Assembly: GCA_027922465.2 (NCBI GenBank)
Contig: BQMF02000178.1
Location: 720,391-784,390 of the forward strand
DNA length: 64,000 bases
Reading direction: 5' to 3'
DNA from: Turritopsis dohrnii
Taxonomy: Eukaryota; Cnidaria; Hydrozoa; Anthoathecata; Oceaniidae
Part shown: one piece after another, positions 14,001-27,739 of the stretch
Layout: each line of letters starts with the position of its first letter
Position numbering within the stretch: the stretch's first letter is position 1
Notes under the pieces: model-generated
Database searches by the model: none
What the model saw: the letters and a program-made list of their open reading frames with translations, nothing else
Told to the model about the DNA's origin: nothing
Made by a program: the position numbers and the translations under genes

Positions 14001-15492
14001 AACCCATATTTTGTCCTCCAGTTAAACTACCACCTCCACACAATAACCCATAATTTTTGTTCCCTACACACGTGCCCCTTGTAATCAGCGTCACTTTACC
14101 CCATGTGTTTGTTTCACAGGAATGGTGTGTCTAGGCCAACGCCTGTATGTGATTGGTGGCAACGATGGTACTGCTTTTCTGGACAGTTGTGAATGCTATG
14201 ATCCATTAACCAATAGCTGGTCGTTTATTAGCGCCATGAATGTAACTCGTGCTGGGATTGGTTGCGCTGTGCTTGATGGTATTCTATATGTAGCAGGTAG
14301 AATTTACTTGTGGTTCAGTTCGTCTGTTTATCCGACGTAGGCAAAATGTTTTGAAGGTGATTTGATATTTCCTGCGACCACATGTTTTTTTTTTCTACGG
14401 TTAGTAGTTCCTCTACACACAGTTCGTGTCAATTCCATGAAGGACAACAAGCTGAAAATGATTGGAGGAAAAGTGACTAATCTTTAAAATGATTGGAGGA
14501 AAAGTGACTAATCTTTAAAATGATTGGACGAAAAGTGAATAATCTTTAAAATGATTGGACGAAAAGTGACTAATCTTTAAAATGATTGGACGAAAAGTGA
14601 ATAATCTTTAAAATGATTGGACGAAAAGTGACTAATCTTTAAAATGATTGGACGAAAAGTGACTAATCTTTAATATTAGCTCAAGGAAGAGTGACTGGTG
14701 AAAAATTTGTCCATGCAAATAGCCTAAATTTAGGAAAGTGAAACGTGAAATTGATTTTATTTTTCTTCGACGAAATTTAAACCCGACTTGATTGTCGCCG
14801 ATGGGATATTTAGTCGGAGATTTTCCTTAACGTCAACTTGACGTTGCGAAGCAATTTAGGGATCAAAAACTTGAAACGTTTGATCGGACATATTTTGTTA
14901 AAATTTCATGGTGCGATGAAAAGGTCACATTTCCCGAAAAACTGTGTGGAGAGATATTTGGAAGTTCAACCTGTTATACAATTTATCTTTACGCGGACAT
15001 AGTTCTCAGCCAATCGGAAATAAGAACAAGTTTTCTAGTAAAGTAAAACTTTTGCAATACTATGTAATAAACATTTTTAAATGTTTGAATCACATCTTAT
15101 CATCATAATGATTGGAAAATCTCTGCGAAGGAGTGCATTTCTATAAGAATATATCCACTATTTCAGTAAAAATGCTTTTTCTTTAAAAAGAATGCTTTTC
15201 TATAGGTGGATATGACGGAGCGAAACGTTCGAATGTCGTTGAAATGTATGAGCCTCGCATGAACGTCTGGCGGGAGGTTTGCCCGATGGTTTACGCACGT
15301 GACGGATGCAGTATGGCGTCGTATGGAGGCTATCTGTTCGCCATCGGCGGAATCGACGGACCATCGTATTTAAACACGGTCGAATATTACGAGCCTATCA
15401 CTGACACTTGGAATCCTATGATCCCCATGGAAACGCCAAGGGCAGCTGCTGGAGTTGCCATTTTACCGGCAGACGATTTTGTGGAGGTTTAA
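11003..15492 (+). CDS. Kelch-like protein (BTB-BACK-Kelch), five exons
   Basis: Predicted substrate adaptor for a Cullin-3 ubiquitin ligase. Exons: 11003-11928, 12135-12315, 13309-13468, 14120-14296, 15206-15492. Phases agree at every join and the product is 576 residues. The BTB domain lies at about 22-125 (CDVTLDVGNKHFPVHRSVL), the BACK domain at about 130-240, then six Kelch blades from about 285, each with a GG pair and a spaced Tyr/Trp (for example ACGGYDGR, VIGGNDGT, AIGGIDGP). Each intron after the first falls inside the propeller. A second in-frame Met lies three codons in, so the start is slightly uncertain. It belongs to the KLHL family, but I cannot name the orthologue. Intron 4 holds a 31-bp tandem array and a copy of a dispersed hairpin repeat. 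AATAAA at 15712 lies 220 nt past the stop. Confidence 0.93.
14457..14673 (+). repeat. 31-bp tandem array, seven copies
   Basis: Seven consecutive 31-bp units starting AATGATTGGA and ending ATCTTTAA, inside intron 4 of the Kelch-like gene. Units 1-2 carry GGAGG where units 3-7 carry GGACG. Units 3 and 5 carry GTGAATAA where the others have GTGACTAA, so the array partly grew as a two-unit repeat. Confidence 0.95.
15118..15180 (+). repeat. Dispersed hairpin repeat, partial copy
   Basis: Contains TCTCTGCGAAGGAGTGCATTTCTATA shortened to its 5' half, followed by CAGTAAAAATGC. The same core occurs at 18841, 27840 (minus) and 37110. It is in the last intron of the Kelch-like gene, just before the exon 5 acceptor. 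Confidence 0.8.
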
Positions 15493-15711
15493 GAATTTCT
15501 GCTGTTGCGACTCTCCCTCATCATGTCGATTGTTTTCATTCTATTTATGTGATTCCACTGGAAAGTCAGATCTACACTAGGCCGTAAAGTGGAGCCATTT
15601 TAAAATCCCATTGCTCTGCTTGTAAACTAGCTGCATAATTCTCCAGTTTGTCGAGTGTTTTATTGACATTGATGTCTGATCATGTGATCATGGAATAATT
15701 ACTACATTAGT

Positions 15712-15717
15712 AATAAA
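15712..15717 (+). terminator. Polyadenylation signal of the Kelch-like gene
   Basis: AATAAA 220 nt downstream of the Kelch-like stop codon and the first such hexamer in that interval. Assignment is by position only. Confidence 0.5.
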
Positions 15718-16843
15718 ACATGTCACGTGATGATGGTTTCTTCTAAAAACACACGAAACTGGATGATTGATGTTGTTGGCTTACAGGCGAGACTAGCGTG
15801 ATTATGCTTCAACATTGAAAAAAGAAAACAAAAAAAGAACAAAAAACGAAAGTTCAGATATTCATCAAACCTCCAATAAGGCCGAGTTTCCATGACAACA
15901 AATATGGTCATTCAAAAGGTTGACAGCACAAAATATACAAATCTGCGAAGTCAGCAATTCTATGAATTCTCTCAACAGATTGACTGATCATTTTGTGTTT
16001 TGGATTTGGATTTTCAAAATATCTTTGAGTGTCAATGTCCACAAATGTTTGTGCTTAGTGCGCATGACTCCACTCGACGTGGCTTTTTCTGCCCGTCCAC
16101 AGTTTGTTGAATGGATCTCGGCTTTACAATTATTTATTGAGAAAGGACTCAAAAAAGGAGACCTCTAGATTTTCATATGCATCTATACACTTCTATCTAC
16201 GGTTTTGTACAAATTTTAATTTACATTCTTGTAAAATATGCGTGTATTTGTGTGTCAGAATACTTATGTTGTTGAAGTTTGCATATATATCCTTTTGTTG
16301 GACCCAGTCGCCTGTTGTATTTGTAAACCCATCTAGTTCTGTTGCTACCGCTTGTTCGCTGGAAGAACGTCTCTTGGATTTCGGTTTGAACACAGTGTAT
16401 TTATCTAGTCCGATTTTGTTCCGATTTTGTTCGCGGTTTCAATGTGGGTACTGTAGTGTAAATATACGTTATCAAAAAGAATCGATTCTGATAACATGGT
16501 ATTCTTTAGACTTAAAGAGGCGATGAAGAGAGTCATACTGACGCGCTTCATCAGCATGCATGAAATGTAATGTTGGTATAACCTCTCATCAACTCGGAAT
16601 ATAATCAGAAATTCTCACATAGAGGTCCTGACCAATACTGCTTATTTTATTAACATGTTGGCTTTAAACACTTCGCACAGGTTTGATCCGATTCTCGTAT
16701 CCTGATATAGAGAACAGCTTGCTTTTATGAGCCGCACATATATCTCTGTTTCCCTGCTTCACGATATGAACATTCCTTGTAAGGCTTTATCATACGATTT
16801 CATGAGAGATACCAATACAGGGTGGCCACGCCTCCTCTAAAGT

Positions 16844-16944
16844 CAGGCTGGAAGAGAGTTTCGGGGCTTCGGAATCGTTCGTTGCCAATGGCGATGACTT
16901 GTCCATCAGGCAATTCATAAGATTTCTCCAAGCTTGAGCTGCTG
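16844..16944 (-). pseudogene. Actin gene fragment (101 bp)
   Basis: A gap-free match to 20082-20182 of the actin third exon, same strand, with about five differences by eye. It corresponds to the residues around [15 protein letters not shown] and [10 protein letters not shown]. Some differences change residues (Cys to Ser after FR, Thr to Ala after VI). Both edges end abruptly in unrelated sequence, and no other actin exon is nearby. It could be a captured fragment or the remnant of a second actin gene. Confidence 0.9.
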
Positions 16945-18444
16945 AATGTTTCATGTTTTCATTCCTCGTGTTCTTTTGTCTTTCTTGGGCGGGAACATGA
17001 TTTTTATCATTTTCCGATATAAAAAACTCTTGGTATACACGTTTTTTACAAGCAAAAAGTCTATAAGCAACACTAGTACATTTTCTGAGAAATTACTACA
17101 ATATTATAGTATTACAAGGACCTTAAGTAAACATGAAATTTTGAAATCATGCAACACTAGCATAGCTACAGCACATTTTTTGAAATTGCTACATTAGGTG
17201 GTTACACTAGGTTGCAGAACTAGGTTGTATGCTTTGTATAATGATTTGATTGTCCTTGACTTTTTACTTAGATACTGTATTTAAACAATTAAAACGTACA
17301 AAACGGTTTACAAATTAATCAACATTACTACTAAAAATGGTCATTTTTTAAGCAACATTGCGAATAACGTCTCATCGCGCTTATTAATGTTCTTGGTTGC
17401 TTATTAAAATAAAACGTGTATTGAAAAATCTTTCTCTGAACAGTAATCTAAACTCAGTTTAACAATTTTAATTAGTTTTACCGCCCATGTACCGCCCCCA
17501 TCCACACTACTCCCATGAAACTAGAAATGGTTGGTTAACTGAAACTATGTTATGACTGGATAATCGAGATTATTTATGCAAAAGTTTTACGTATGACCAT
17601 AGACGTATACGCCCATTGTTTGTTATTCCGTTGAAGGATTTTTATTTATGTTATCGCATTGAATTATGGTAGTCGAAGAGTGTGTTCAGGTTACAAATGA
17701 ATTATGGGAACGATTAATTTAAAAATCAGAATATTCAGCAGGTTCATTCTTAAACTTCATTTTTATGATAAAGATGCAAAAAATTCGTTAGTTTTAAGTG
17801 CAGTTTATAGGTCGAACTTTTGCATTGTCTAATGTAAATCTAATGACCTGTACTTATGAAAACTCTTGCATTCTTAAGTAAAAGTATTGACAATGTCTAA
17901 TCGCAGGTCAGTTGATTGACATATTAGAAAGTTGGACTACCTCTTAGAAATAGGGAAAGTGAAACTATCCTACCGTGCCTCGTTTTGATGTGTTAATTTA
18001 TTTTTAATCTATCAGGAATATCGAAGTAATTTGTGGTTAAGCGAAATCATTTTCGTTTAACTTTACAATGCACCATAACGAGGTTGGGTTAAATAGTTAA
18101 GTATCCAGGTTTGTGAGCAAAATTAGTTTTGTTCTTTTGAGCAAAGTTCATAGAACAAATAAAATGGTTAAAAAACCTGTTTATTAGGTTGCCAACAACA
18201 ACAATAAAAAAAACAACAACTTTATAAGGTTGAATTATTCTTTTTCTCAGTTTTTGTGCACCGATTGTCACGTGACTAGAAAGAACTATTGGTATGCTAT
18301 CATAAAGTCTTCTTTTGAGAACACTTTAAATGACTTTTTACTGTCAGTTCAAGCGTGGACCCGGGGCTCTTGTAAATTCAATATACAAACAGCAACAAAG
18401 AAGATTTACAATAAAAAATATTTAATAAGAGTCGGCTACCTGAG

Positions 18445-18607
18445 CAGCGGCGGATCTAGGGAGTAGTCGCAATTTGTGTAGGAGAGTGAGCAATTTAATC
18501 ATAAAAGAAAAACGTTCAGATACTCCCGTTGGTGATATAAACTGAATTCGAAAATTGTGTTAATGCGCTTCTCCACAAGTTGCGACTATTCTCTAGACCC
18601 TTCGCTG
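18445..18607. mobile_element. MITE of the GGCGGATC type
   Basis: About 163 bp with inverted ends: CAGCGGCGGATCTAGGGAGT on the left and the complement of CAGCGAAGGGTCTAGAGAAT on the right, continuing through AGTCGCAA. No coding content. Shares its end with 25463-25626. Confidence 0.7.
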
Positions 18608-18840
18608 ACTGAGGTTCTGTAATATGAACAAACAGCCCAACAGCTGATTATAAAAACAATTCCTGACCAGTTATTTCAATTATGGCCTTTGATCTGAGTT
18701 ATAACAGTCATGGCAGTCAATACCAAAGTCAAAAGCAATCACTGACCTACAAACGTTGCTGTTGATCTCTCTTCTCCGTATTCTCATGTTCAACTATAGA
18801 AATATGATTTCCTACCCAACCTGGACATTTATTAAAATAC

Positions 18841-18929
18841 CTCTACGAAGGAGTGCATTTCTATAGAAATCTACACATAATTTCAAGAAAAATTCTCTCC
18901 ATCACAGTGACGATTTTGCCCACTGGGTA
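18841..18929 (+). repeat. Dispersed hairpin repeat, full copy
   Basis: Starts CTCTACGAAGGAGTGCATTT and ends GACGATTTTGCCCACTGGGTA. The family has a near-palindromic core and a constant end TGCCCACTGGG. Confidence 0.8.
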
Positions 18930-19591
18930 TACACTCTCTCGATCTGACGTGCTTTAAAAGCAGCGTTTCAAATCATTAGGAGTCATCATATCTCTGCATA
19001 TGGTTTACTAGGAAAGCTAGAGCTGTTTCACTCAGCATGTTGTAACTCGCTAGGTTAAAAGGCCAGAAAAGATGATTGTAAGGGTGAAGCATGACTGACA
19101 AGGACAAAAAGCTTCATATTCCCCGTTCCATACTAGTCACGTGGAATGTTTATTTTAGAGGCTGGTTATATGTAGCAAATATATACACGTATCTGCAGAG
19201 ACGAGTGGAAGGTATTCGATCATCAATAGAACCCAGCTGGCTAATTTGCTAACGTATCGCTTTTGCTCCCAACAAATGCAATGGTTTGATTAAACGGAAC
19301 AGTTATTAATTCTCTTAAGATATTATCAGTCTTTGGAAATTTTAGTCTTTAAGATCGGACAGAGGAGTAATCTCAGCGAGCGAATAAATATCTTCCTCAG
19401 ATTTATCATGCAAATTTTTGCAACGAAGTTAAAGCAAAATAAACAATTGTTTCTCTTTCCTGCCAAAATGTTCAAAATCGCTTTAAACAAACCTTTAAGA
19501 TTTTTCATCACACAAGAACTGCCTGGCAATGAAGACTTGTAAGGGGCATTGAAATGACAGGTTACTCGGGGAAGACGAGACATGTGTTTTG

Positions 19592-19597
19592 TTTATT
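19592..19597 (-). terminator. Actin polyadenylation signal
   Basis: AATAAA on the minus strand, 150 nt past the actin stop codon. Confidence 0.6.
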
Positions 19598-19746
19598 TAA
19601 TGTGTATTTACATTAAATTAATTTACATAGGAAACGAGAAGGAATCTGTAATCTGTAAAAAGTAACATGCAATGAATTCTAGAACCGAAACACTAAATAA
19701 ATAAATTAAGGAATTAAGCCAGTGCCACGTGGTGCGACCGATTAAC

Positions 19747-21257
<1,511 letters not shown>

Positions 21258-21354
21258 TTAGAAATTTCAAGAAAATCTCAAAGTTGAAGTGTTGTTGACG
21301 TGTGTTCGTCTCTGAACTCAATCGTAAAGTGATTTGAAATGCAAACCAACCCAT

Positions 21355-21382
21355 CTTTTAAAGAAAAGAACTCTCCAATTGG
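21355..21382 (-). promoter_or_regulatory. Actin core promoter: CCAAT palindrome and TATA-like box
   Basis: CCAATTGG at 21375-21382 and, read on the minus strand, TTTAAAAG at 21362-21355. Their order (CArG, CCAAT, TATA-like, ATG) and spacing suit a transcription start near 21320-21330. The start itself is inferred. Confidence 0.5.
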
Positions 21383-21397
21383 TTTGTTATTGTATGT

Positions 21398-21407
21398 CCA
21401 TATAAGG
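21398..21407 (-). promoter_or_regulatory. CArG box (SRF site) of the actin promoter
   Basis: Exact CC(A/T)6GG match, CCATATAAGG, about 160 bp upstream of the actin ATG. SRF binding to CArG boxes is the standard control of animal actin genes. A weaker CArG-like CTTTATAAGG lies near 21459-21468. Confidence 0.75.
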
Positions 21408-21468
21408 TGAATGGAACGTTATCTTGTTCATTTCGTATTGGCTATGGTTTCCTTATCTCTTTATAAGG

Positions 21469-23667
21469 TAGTATTTAATTCACGTCTTGAAATAACAAAC
21501 GAAAGACACTACCCTCAGATGACAAAAAATAATAATAACACATTTAAAATATGTCAATTATATTAAAGTCTTGCTTACACCAGTACAAAATTTATGTAAT
21601 TTTAGTTAATAGATTTTTACCTATTTATAAATTATTTTTATCAAATAATCGGAAATCTAATATATGAAAATATCAATTTGTTAATGAGTTCAAATAAAAT
21701 ACAGTGGTGAGCAAACTATCATCAAATTTTTATTAAATTGAAATATGCCACAATGTAGTTGTAGTCTTAACGTCAATGGCAATCATAATTCGTTTCATTA
21801 AGAAATCCGAATATCTAACAATATGACGTCTTTGCTGTCAAGTAACGGTTTCAGCGCTCTCCATCTCATAACTTCCAAATCTTTTGAAGGAGTGGCAAAA
21901 TCTGGTCGACATTTTTCTGACAAAGAGGAAAGTTTCTCGAAGTTTATTAATCATATTTGAAATGGTTTAGTGTGTTTGTGATTAACTGCTACAATTAGTT
22001 CTGATAGTCGAAGTTTGAAAATCAACACACAACCAGAAGAACAAATGTTTCATTCAAAAACCTCTCAGGAGGAGAGTATTGTGTAACCACAGCTTTATTA
22101 CGATACCATAATAGGAAAAGTTCGTTGATAAGATAAGATGAATTTCGTCAAAACATGAATTTTTTGTTGTGCAAACGTTTTGTAAACAAAGACTTCTGAC
22201 CATACAAATATGGTTATTAGAAAGCATACAACAACAATATTGGGGGCGCAGAGCTGCAATGCAACTGACTCTTTGTACGTCAGAAAAAGAATAGGCTTAT
22301 ACGAAGATGAGGGCACGGATGAAAAATAGATACGAACATTGCTGTTGGATACTGATGATTGCAAATATGTGCTTGAATTAAAAAATCGCTTTTAAAACAA
22401 CAAAAATCACATTTAAAGTCTTTATTCAACACAGAGAACGTTTCGTACCGTTTTAACTTTGGATGGAAGAGATGGACATTGATAAATTCATTTATTTTTT
22501 TCGTTTTGCAGTTTTTAAAAATCTTTTTCACCAGTCTTATCTTGTTCCAAACTATAGGTCAACAGGCCAAAAGGTGCATTAAAAGAAACTATAGAGGAAG
22601 CCTTCAAATTCCGTAACAGCAGCGAAATTATATGTGAAACTTTGATTTGAACAAATTCACCTTTCATTCAAATATGACAGGGGTGTATATCGGGTATTTC
22701 GGGTTACAACCGGTTTTCATAAATTTTTATATCACTTTGTCAATGTCGAAAGTGAAAGAGGCTACTAATTTGAAGAGTGTCAGGGTTGAAGTTTTAACTG
22801 CGAGAATAAATATACTACATGTTCGTACAAGAAAGTTTCCGAATCTCCGGCTGGTTTCCACTTAATTAATTTTACAATGTTTTTTAAGGTTTTGTGAAAA
22901 TGTGAAAATATCACACAGACTTCATAGTATTTAGCAATTAACTATAAAAAAGAACTCACAACTTAACATAAATTGGATGAGCTTTTAAGGCTGCTAGAGT
23001 TCATATAAAGCTCATAAATTTCTATTTCTCAACCAACTGCCTTCATTCATTTGTTTGTTTGTTTTTTTTATAAACGAGTTTCTCAACCTTGATATGAACG
23101 AAATCGTTAAAAAGCCACTGCGACGAAGAACATTTTCAACGAATTTAAGTGTGTCTATTACTATAGAAAGGTACTTCTTTGCAGTGATTAACAAATTTGT
23201 TTACTTCCGTACTTCAAATCTAAAAAACTCAAAGTTCTTTACACAAAAAAAACTTATAAGGTGATATATGATTGAAATGGAAACATTCCAGGATTCCGTT
23301 TATAGATACTGTTTTTTTATAATGATGGAAAGACTGATCATTTCCTTGTTATTTAGATACAAGCATGAACCCGATTCAAGAAATTTTCACGTCTAAATAC
23401 CAGCCGGAGAATGATCTCTGTCTTTCGCTATAGTTTATCGACCACTTCCAAGTCATTCAATATAGAGATAGCCTGTTGGTTTTTTGTTCCCCTAGGAAAT
23501 ATTTCAGGGGTCAAGCGACAGTGTACGTTCGCAGAAAAATAATGATGTAATCAAAACATTTTGAACTAATCAAAAGCGACTAAAAATTCCAAATATAGTA
23601 TTCGAACAGTAACATTATTTTTCTTCTTTTCAGTTTGGCAACCATGTTTATTGTTAGTTTATTAATA
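21469..23667. other. Intergenic upstream of actin
   Basis: AT-rich, with stops in all frames and no recognised coding or repeat structure. Confidence 0.5.
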
Positions 23668-24855
23668 GACCTTTTCATGAATTACACAAACAACCTCTCG
23701 TTTTCAAACTGAATATTAATAACGTTTGCGCTGTTTACAAAAAGAAACGACACCTTAGAGAAAAAGTTCTCACGAATTTCTTCTATTAAGGATAAACACG
23801 TAATTATTCATGAACGTATAAAACCTGGTTCAGACCTAGCGATTATGTCGATTACGACGATTAATATTCAGTGTAGTCTTCGTAATAATCGTCGCAATCG
23901 TTTAATATGAACACTTTGCAATCGTCAGAATCGTCGTAAACTCCTGGCTATTGCGACGGTGAAATATCAAAAATTAGTGATGGTTTACTAATTACTAATG
24001 AAATGCTTGAGAGTGTTCACACCTGGCGATTGGCGATTGCGACGAGTAATTTTTTGTAATCGTCATAATCGTCGTAATCGCCAGGTCTGAACCACACTTA
24101 AACGAGGGCATGTTTGTAATGAGAGCTGCTGGAAAACCCGAGTTATCGAATCGAGTTACAACGTCGAGTTATGGATTATGACGTCATAATTCAAGTGATT
24201 AGCTCGAAATTTTTAGTTTTTTATATCCTTTCGACTTGATAACTCGAAAATATATTTGTTGCTTTTTTACAACTCAACTTGAAATTAAGTAATAACTCGA
24301 AATTACTTTTTCAAATAAATCAAATCGAGTTGCAAAATCGATTGTATTATATTGCTTTCAAGGAATCGATTTATTATAGTTTTCAAAAATTTCTTACAAT
24401 TTATCGCGTGTGCTTGATTTTCAAAATATTTCCATAGCATTAGCATTAGAAATTCAAAGTTTAATTTGATGTAATTTGACCATATGCACCAGTTGACCTT
24501 CCTTCATATATTAGAAACCGGCAGTAAAACCTTGTTCCACTAGTAAATTTTCATTAACATTGACCGATTTTCGAAATTTGGCCCAAATGTGACCTCTTAT
24601 CCTCAATTTGACCTTCCTTTATATATTGGAAATCAGCAGTACAAACTTGTTCCACCAGGATATTTTCATTAATATTGACCGATTTTCAAAATTTGCCTCA
24701 AATTTGGCCTACTTTGCCTTTTTTTCGATTAAATTATAAACTTTGACTTTCAAGTTAAGAACTCAGACTAGTGAACTTTTGAAAATACCCCTTTATAGTA
24801 TTTGAAAAATAATTGTTTCCGAGTGTCGTTTGTAATGACGTAATTTATGAAAAGG
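23668..24855. mobile_element. TIR element of the CCTTTTCAT family, carrying a nested MITE
   Basis: Left end GACCTTTTCATGAATTAC after TA; right end GTAATTTATGAAAAGG before TA. The right arm continues as the complement of ACGTCATTACAAACGA, matching the smaller relative at 46927-47142. A separate MITE occupies 23826-24094. Another inward copy of the subterminal motif (AACGAGGGCATGTTTGTAAT) near 24104 suggests internal rearrangement, so the outer limits are moderately sure. Confidence 0.55.
23826..24094. mobile_element. Nested MITE with GGTTCAGACC termini
   Basis: 269 bp bounded by TGGTTCAGACCT and AGGTCTGAACCA. The arms extend about 35 bp through repeats of GATTACGACGATTA-like sequence, and further ATCGTCGTAAT motifs fill the interior. 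No coding content. Confidence 0.8.
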
Positions 24856-25008
24856 TATAGCGTGCAGATTTTTCAATATCCACTCACACGGGTGCATACG
24901 CTGGCTTCATCCGTTCGCTCGTATAAAATTTGTTGTGTTGAGGTCGGAATTTAAATAATAGGTAGATATCAGGTGTAGAACTGCAAACCATAAATTTTTC
25001 CCAGTGGG

Positions 25009-25307
25009 TGTAGCGCCGTAGTATAGTGATTAATACTCTCGTATTTCATGCGGGAGATCGGGGTTCAATTCCCCTTCGCGGCGATTCACCACGCGCGAGT
25101 GAATGTACCATAGCGCCGGGTCGACCCATGCCATGTGAGGGAAATTGGGTAGAGATGATGCATATCGGGTGTTGTACGAGATAATCCAATCCAAAAGAGC
25201 ACATACTTCGGAGCCTCCAATCTAAGCCGTGGCCCCTCCTGGAAAGTAGATGCAATAGCAACTGAGTGAGGCTAGCCACGTAAAACAATACCAAATAATA
25301 AATAAAT
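25009..25307 (+). mobile_element. tRNA-derived SINE
   Basis: A tRNA-like head at 25011-25083 has an A-box-like TAGTATAGTGATTAATAC and a B box GGGGTTCAATTCCCC. It is followed by about 190 bp of unrelated body and a short A-rich tail (AATACCAAATAATAAATAAA). The presumed anticodon arm does not give a normal 7-nt loop, so this is a transposed head and not a working tRNA gene. Confidence 0.7.
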
Positions 25308-25462
25308 GTTTGTTTTTGCTAGGGCGATATGTGTATACGAATAGCTTTTGCCTCGTTCATTCAAATACACACATGTTAATATGTATTCTGTTTTCTCTAC
25401 ACTGGCGGCCCAGTCTCCTTTCAGTGCCTCTTTTCGGTATGCGCCTTCTTCAGTAAGCACCC

Positions 25463-25626
25463 CATAGGCGGATCCAGGGTTAGGCAAAAAAAGTGGAGGA
25501 GTACAATGCTATTAATTTCTTTTCAGTGTTTAACTGTAATTAGTTAAAAGGCACGTTTTTCTATTCTTCTCCTAGATGACACAACGCTCCTCCTCAAATT
25601 TTGCCTAAGCTCTAGATCCGCCTATG
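25463..25626. mobile_element. MITE of the GGCGGATC type
   Basis: Ends CATAGGCGGATCCAGGG on the left and GCTCTAGATCCGCCTATG on the right; both continue into the complementary pair TTAGGCAAAA / TTTTGCCTAA and a GGAGGAG / CTCCTCC pair. 164 bp, no coding content. Confidence 0.75.
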
Positions 25627-26490
25627 CACCCCTCTTCAATAAAATCCATTCAATTTCAAATTTGAATCGAATAAATAATTTGACTAAAATTGGACAATTT
25701 GGTCCTGCTGACGAAAAATACGCAGCCTCGAAACGGTACAGTTTGTTCTAATAAAAAAGATGATACTGAAAACGAACACAAAGTCCAAAATCTCTGACAT
25801 TCAATCAGGCATAACTTTGGAACAAATAATCGTTGTTAGGCAATCGCCTATCGTTGGAAAGCTAAGAGATAGCCGCGTATTTCCACAGAATTCTTATGGG
25901 CCTAAAAATCACCTGAACAGCCTACTATAAAAATGTTGATACTGAAAACGAACACAAAGTCCAAAATATCCTGAATACCACTAATACACTGCCTGATCAT
26001 TTTATCAATATTCTATCATAGCCGATTTTTAATGAGTGACATTGCAACGGGTGAAATACTCCTGGATTGTGTTTTTTGTGTTTTTGAGCGAGTGTTGAGC
26101 AGCTTTGAGGCTTCCTAAAAAACTAAAAAAGAATATTTAAGCATTTATAAGTATGCCACTTTTCAGGCCCAAATCAACCAAAACATTTTTTTCGAACAAA
26201 AATTTGTTTTCATTTCCGTTGTTAATTTATAGCTTGCTGTACGTACAAATTGGAATGCTTGAGCGCGAGGGCATTATTAGCTAAAGCTACATGCTAGTTT
26301 ACACTTTTTAAAAAGTATATTTGCATCAGTGTGACATAGGCCTAAGAGATCACAAAAGGTAACAGAGTTTTGTGCAGATTTTCAGCGGTAACTTTAGATA
26401 TATTTGGTTTGCAAACACGCTTTCCTTTTTATAAGCATAGCGAAATTTCGTTGAGGGTGAAGTATTCTTATGGTTTACAAAAAAATAAGG

Positions 26491-27432
26491 GTGAAATATT
26501 CTTAATGTATTCTTGTATTTCCGAATATGACTCCATGACAATGTCAGATATACACAATATACAACAAAATGTTCTGCGAACTTATTAAAAAATCTTATGT
26601 TCGATATTTATGTTAATATTGTTTTTTGTGCATTTACTGTATTACCAGTTTTGAGACACCCTGTATATGTGAAGTTTGTAATGACTTTGTAGGGAAAAAC
26701 TCACGAACAACTCTACTAAGTTGTATATAATTCTCTATAAATCTATAGAAAAATAGTTTCGTGTAAGCAAAACATGATTTTTCCGAATCCCGCTAATAGT
26801 GAATCCTTCAGAAAGTTACAATACAAAATTGGTCTTGTAACTTTTGAATTGTATTAAAATTGAATTGAATTGTATTGAAAATTTATCTCTGGACAGACAG
26901 CATGGGCAATAAAGACGAACCACGATTTGACCACGGTTTGGAAATTTACAAACCAAATCAATGATTGTAAAGTGATGCAAGTCACACAACCAAATATAAC
27001 TAGCGCAAGTAGTTCTCGCGATTATGAATGCTCCCGCACAACAGACTGAGAATAAGCAGACCTAAGGTTGGACAAGTTTTATAATAAAACGATTAAATGA
27101 GTAGTGTAACCACGTGGCATAGTAAAGCGGGGGCTATACTAACTTGGAATACATGCTTTTCCTTTTATAAGAATAGCTTCTATAAGGATATCAAGATGAA
27201 AAACACCTTATTTGTAAGAATACCTTAAGAATTTTTTGCAGGTTGATTTTCATAAGAATAATAGAACATGGTGAAAAACAGATACAGTAAATGCACAAAA
27301 AACAATATTAACATAAATATCGAACATAAGCTGCCTTCAAAAGTTCGCAGAACATTTGTTGTGTATTGTGTATATCTGACATTGTCATGGAATCATATTC
27401 GGAAATACAAGAATACATTAAGAATATTTCAC
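26491..27432. mobile_element. Fold-back element with 150-bp inverted arms
   Basis: The left arm 26491-26642 (from GTGAAATATTCTTAATGTAT) and right arm 27282-27432 are reverse complements with only scattered differences over 150 bp. The 640 bp between them has no ORF. The internal stretch 27019-27138 recurs in direct orientation just outside the right arm at 27431-27553. Confidence 0.85.
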
Positions 27433-27553
27433 GATTATGAATGCTCCCACAATAAATGGAGAATAAGTAGACCCATGGTTGGACAAGTTTTACAATAAAA
27501 CGAATAGTTTAATGAGTAGTGTAACCATGTGGCATAGTGTAGCGTGGGCTATA
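27019..27553 (+). repeat. Direct duplication of about 120 bp
   Basis: Copies at 27019-27138 and 27431-27553 share CGATTATGAATGCTCCC, GGTTGGACAAGTTTTA, AATGAGTAGTGTAACCA and GGGCTATA. One copy is inside the fold-back loop, the other begins where the right arm ends. Confidence 0.8.
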
Positions 27554-27739
27554 AGAATATCAGGGTGAAAATCGCCTAATTTATAAGAATATCTTAAGAA
27601 TTTTTTACAGGGTGAGTTGTCAAAAATCTTGAAAAAATGGTTGATGTCATTTGTGAACAATCCCTAACACAATAAAATTAATTTCTAAAAATTTCAAGTA
27701 TCAAAAGACTTTACAACTTCGAACCCATTGTCTATCCGT

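Larger units (their letters stand above)
15718..19591. other. Intergenic, Kelch-like gene to actin
   Basis: Holds the actin fragment (16844-16944), one GGCGGATC MITE (18445-18607) and one hairpin repeat (18841-18929). No other exon supported. Confidence 0.5.

Noticed and set aside
25011..25083. tRNA gene
   Set aside because: A and B boxes are good, but the anticodon stem-loop does not close with a 7-nt loop, and the sequence runs on into a SINE-like body with an A-rich tail.
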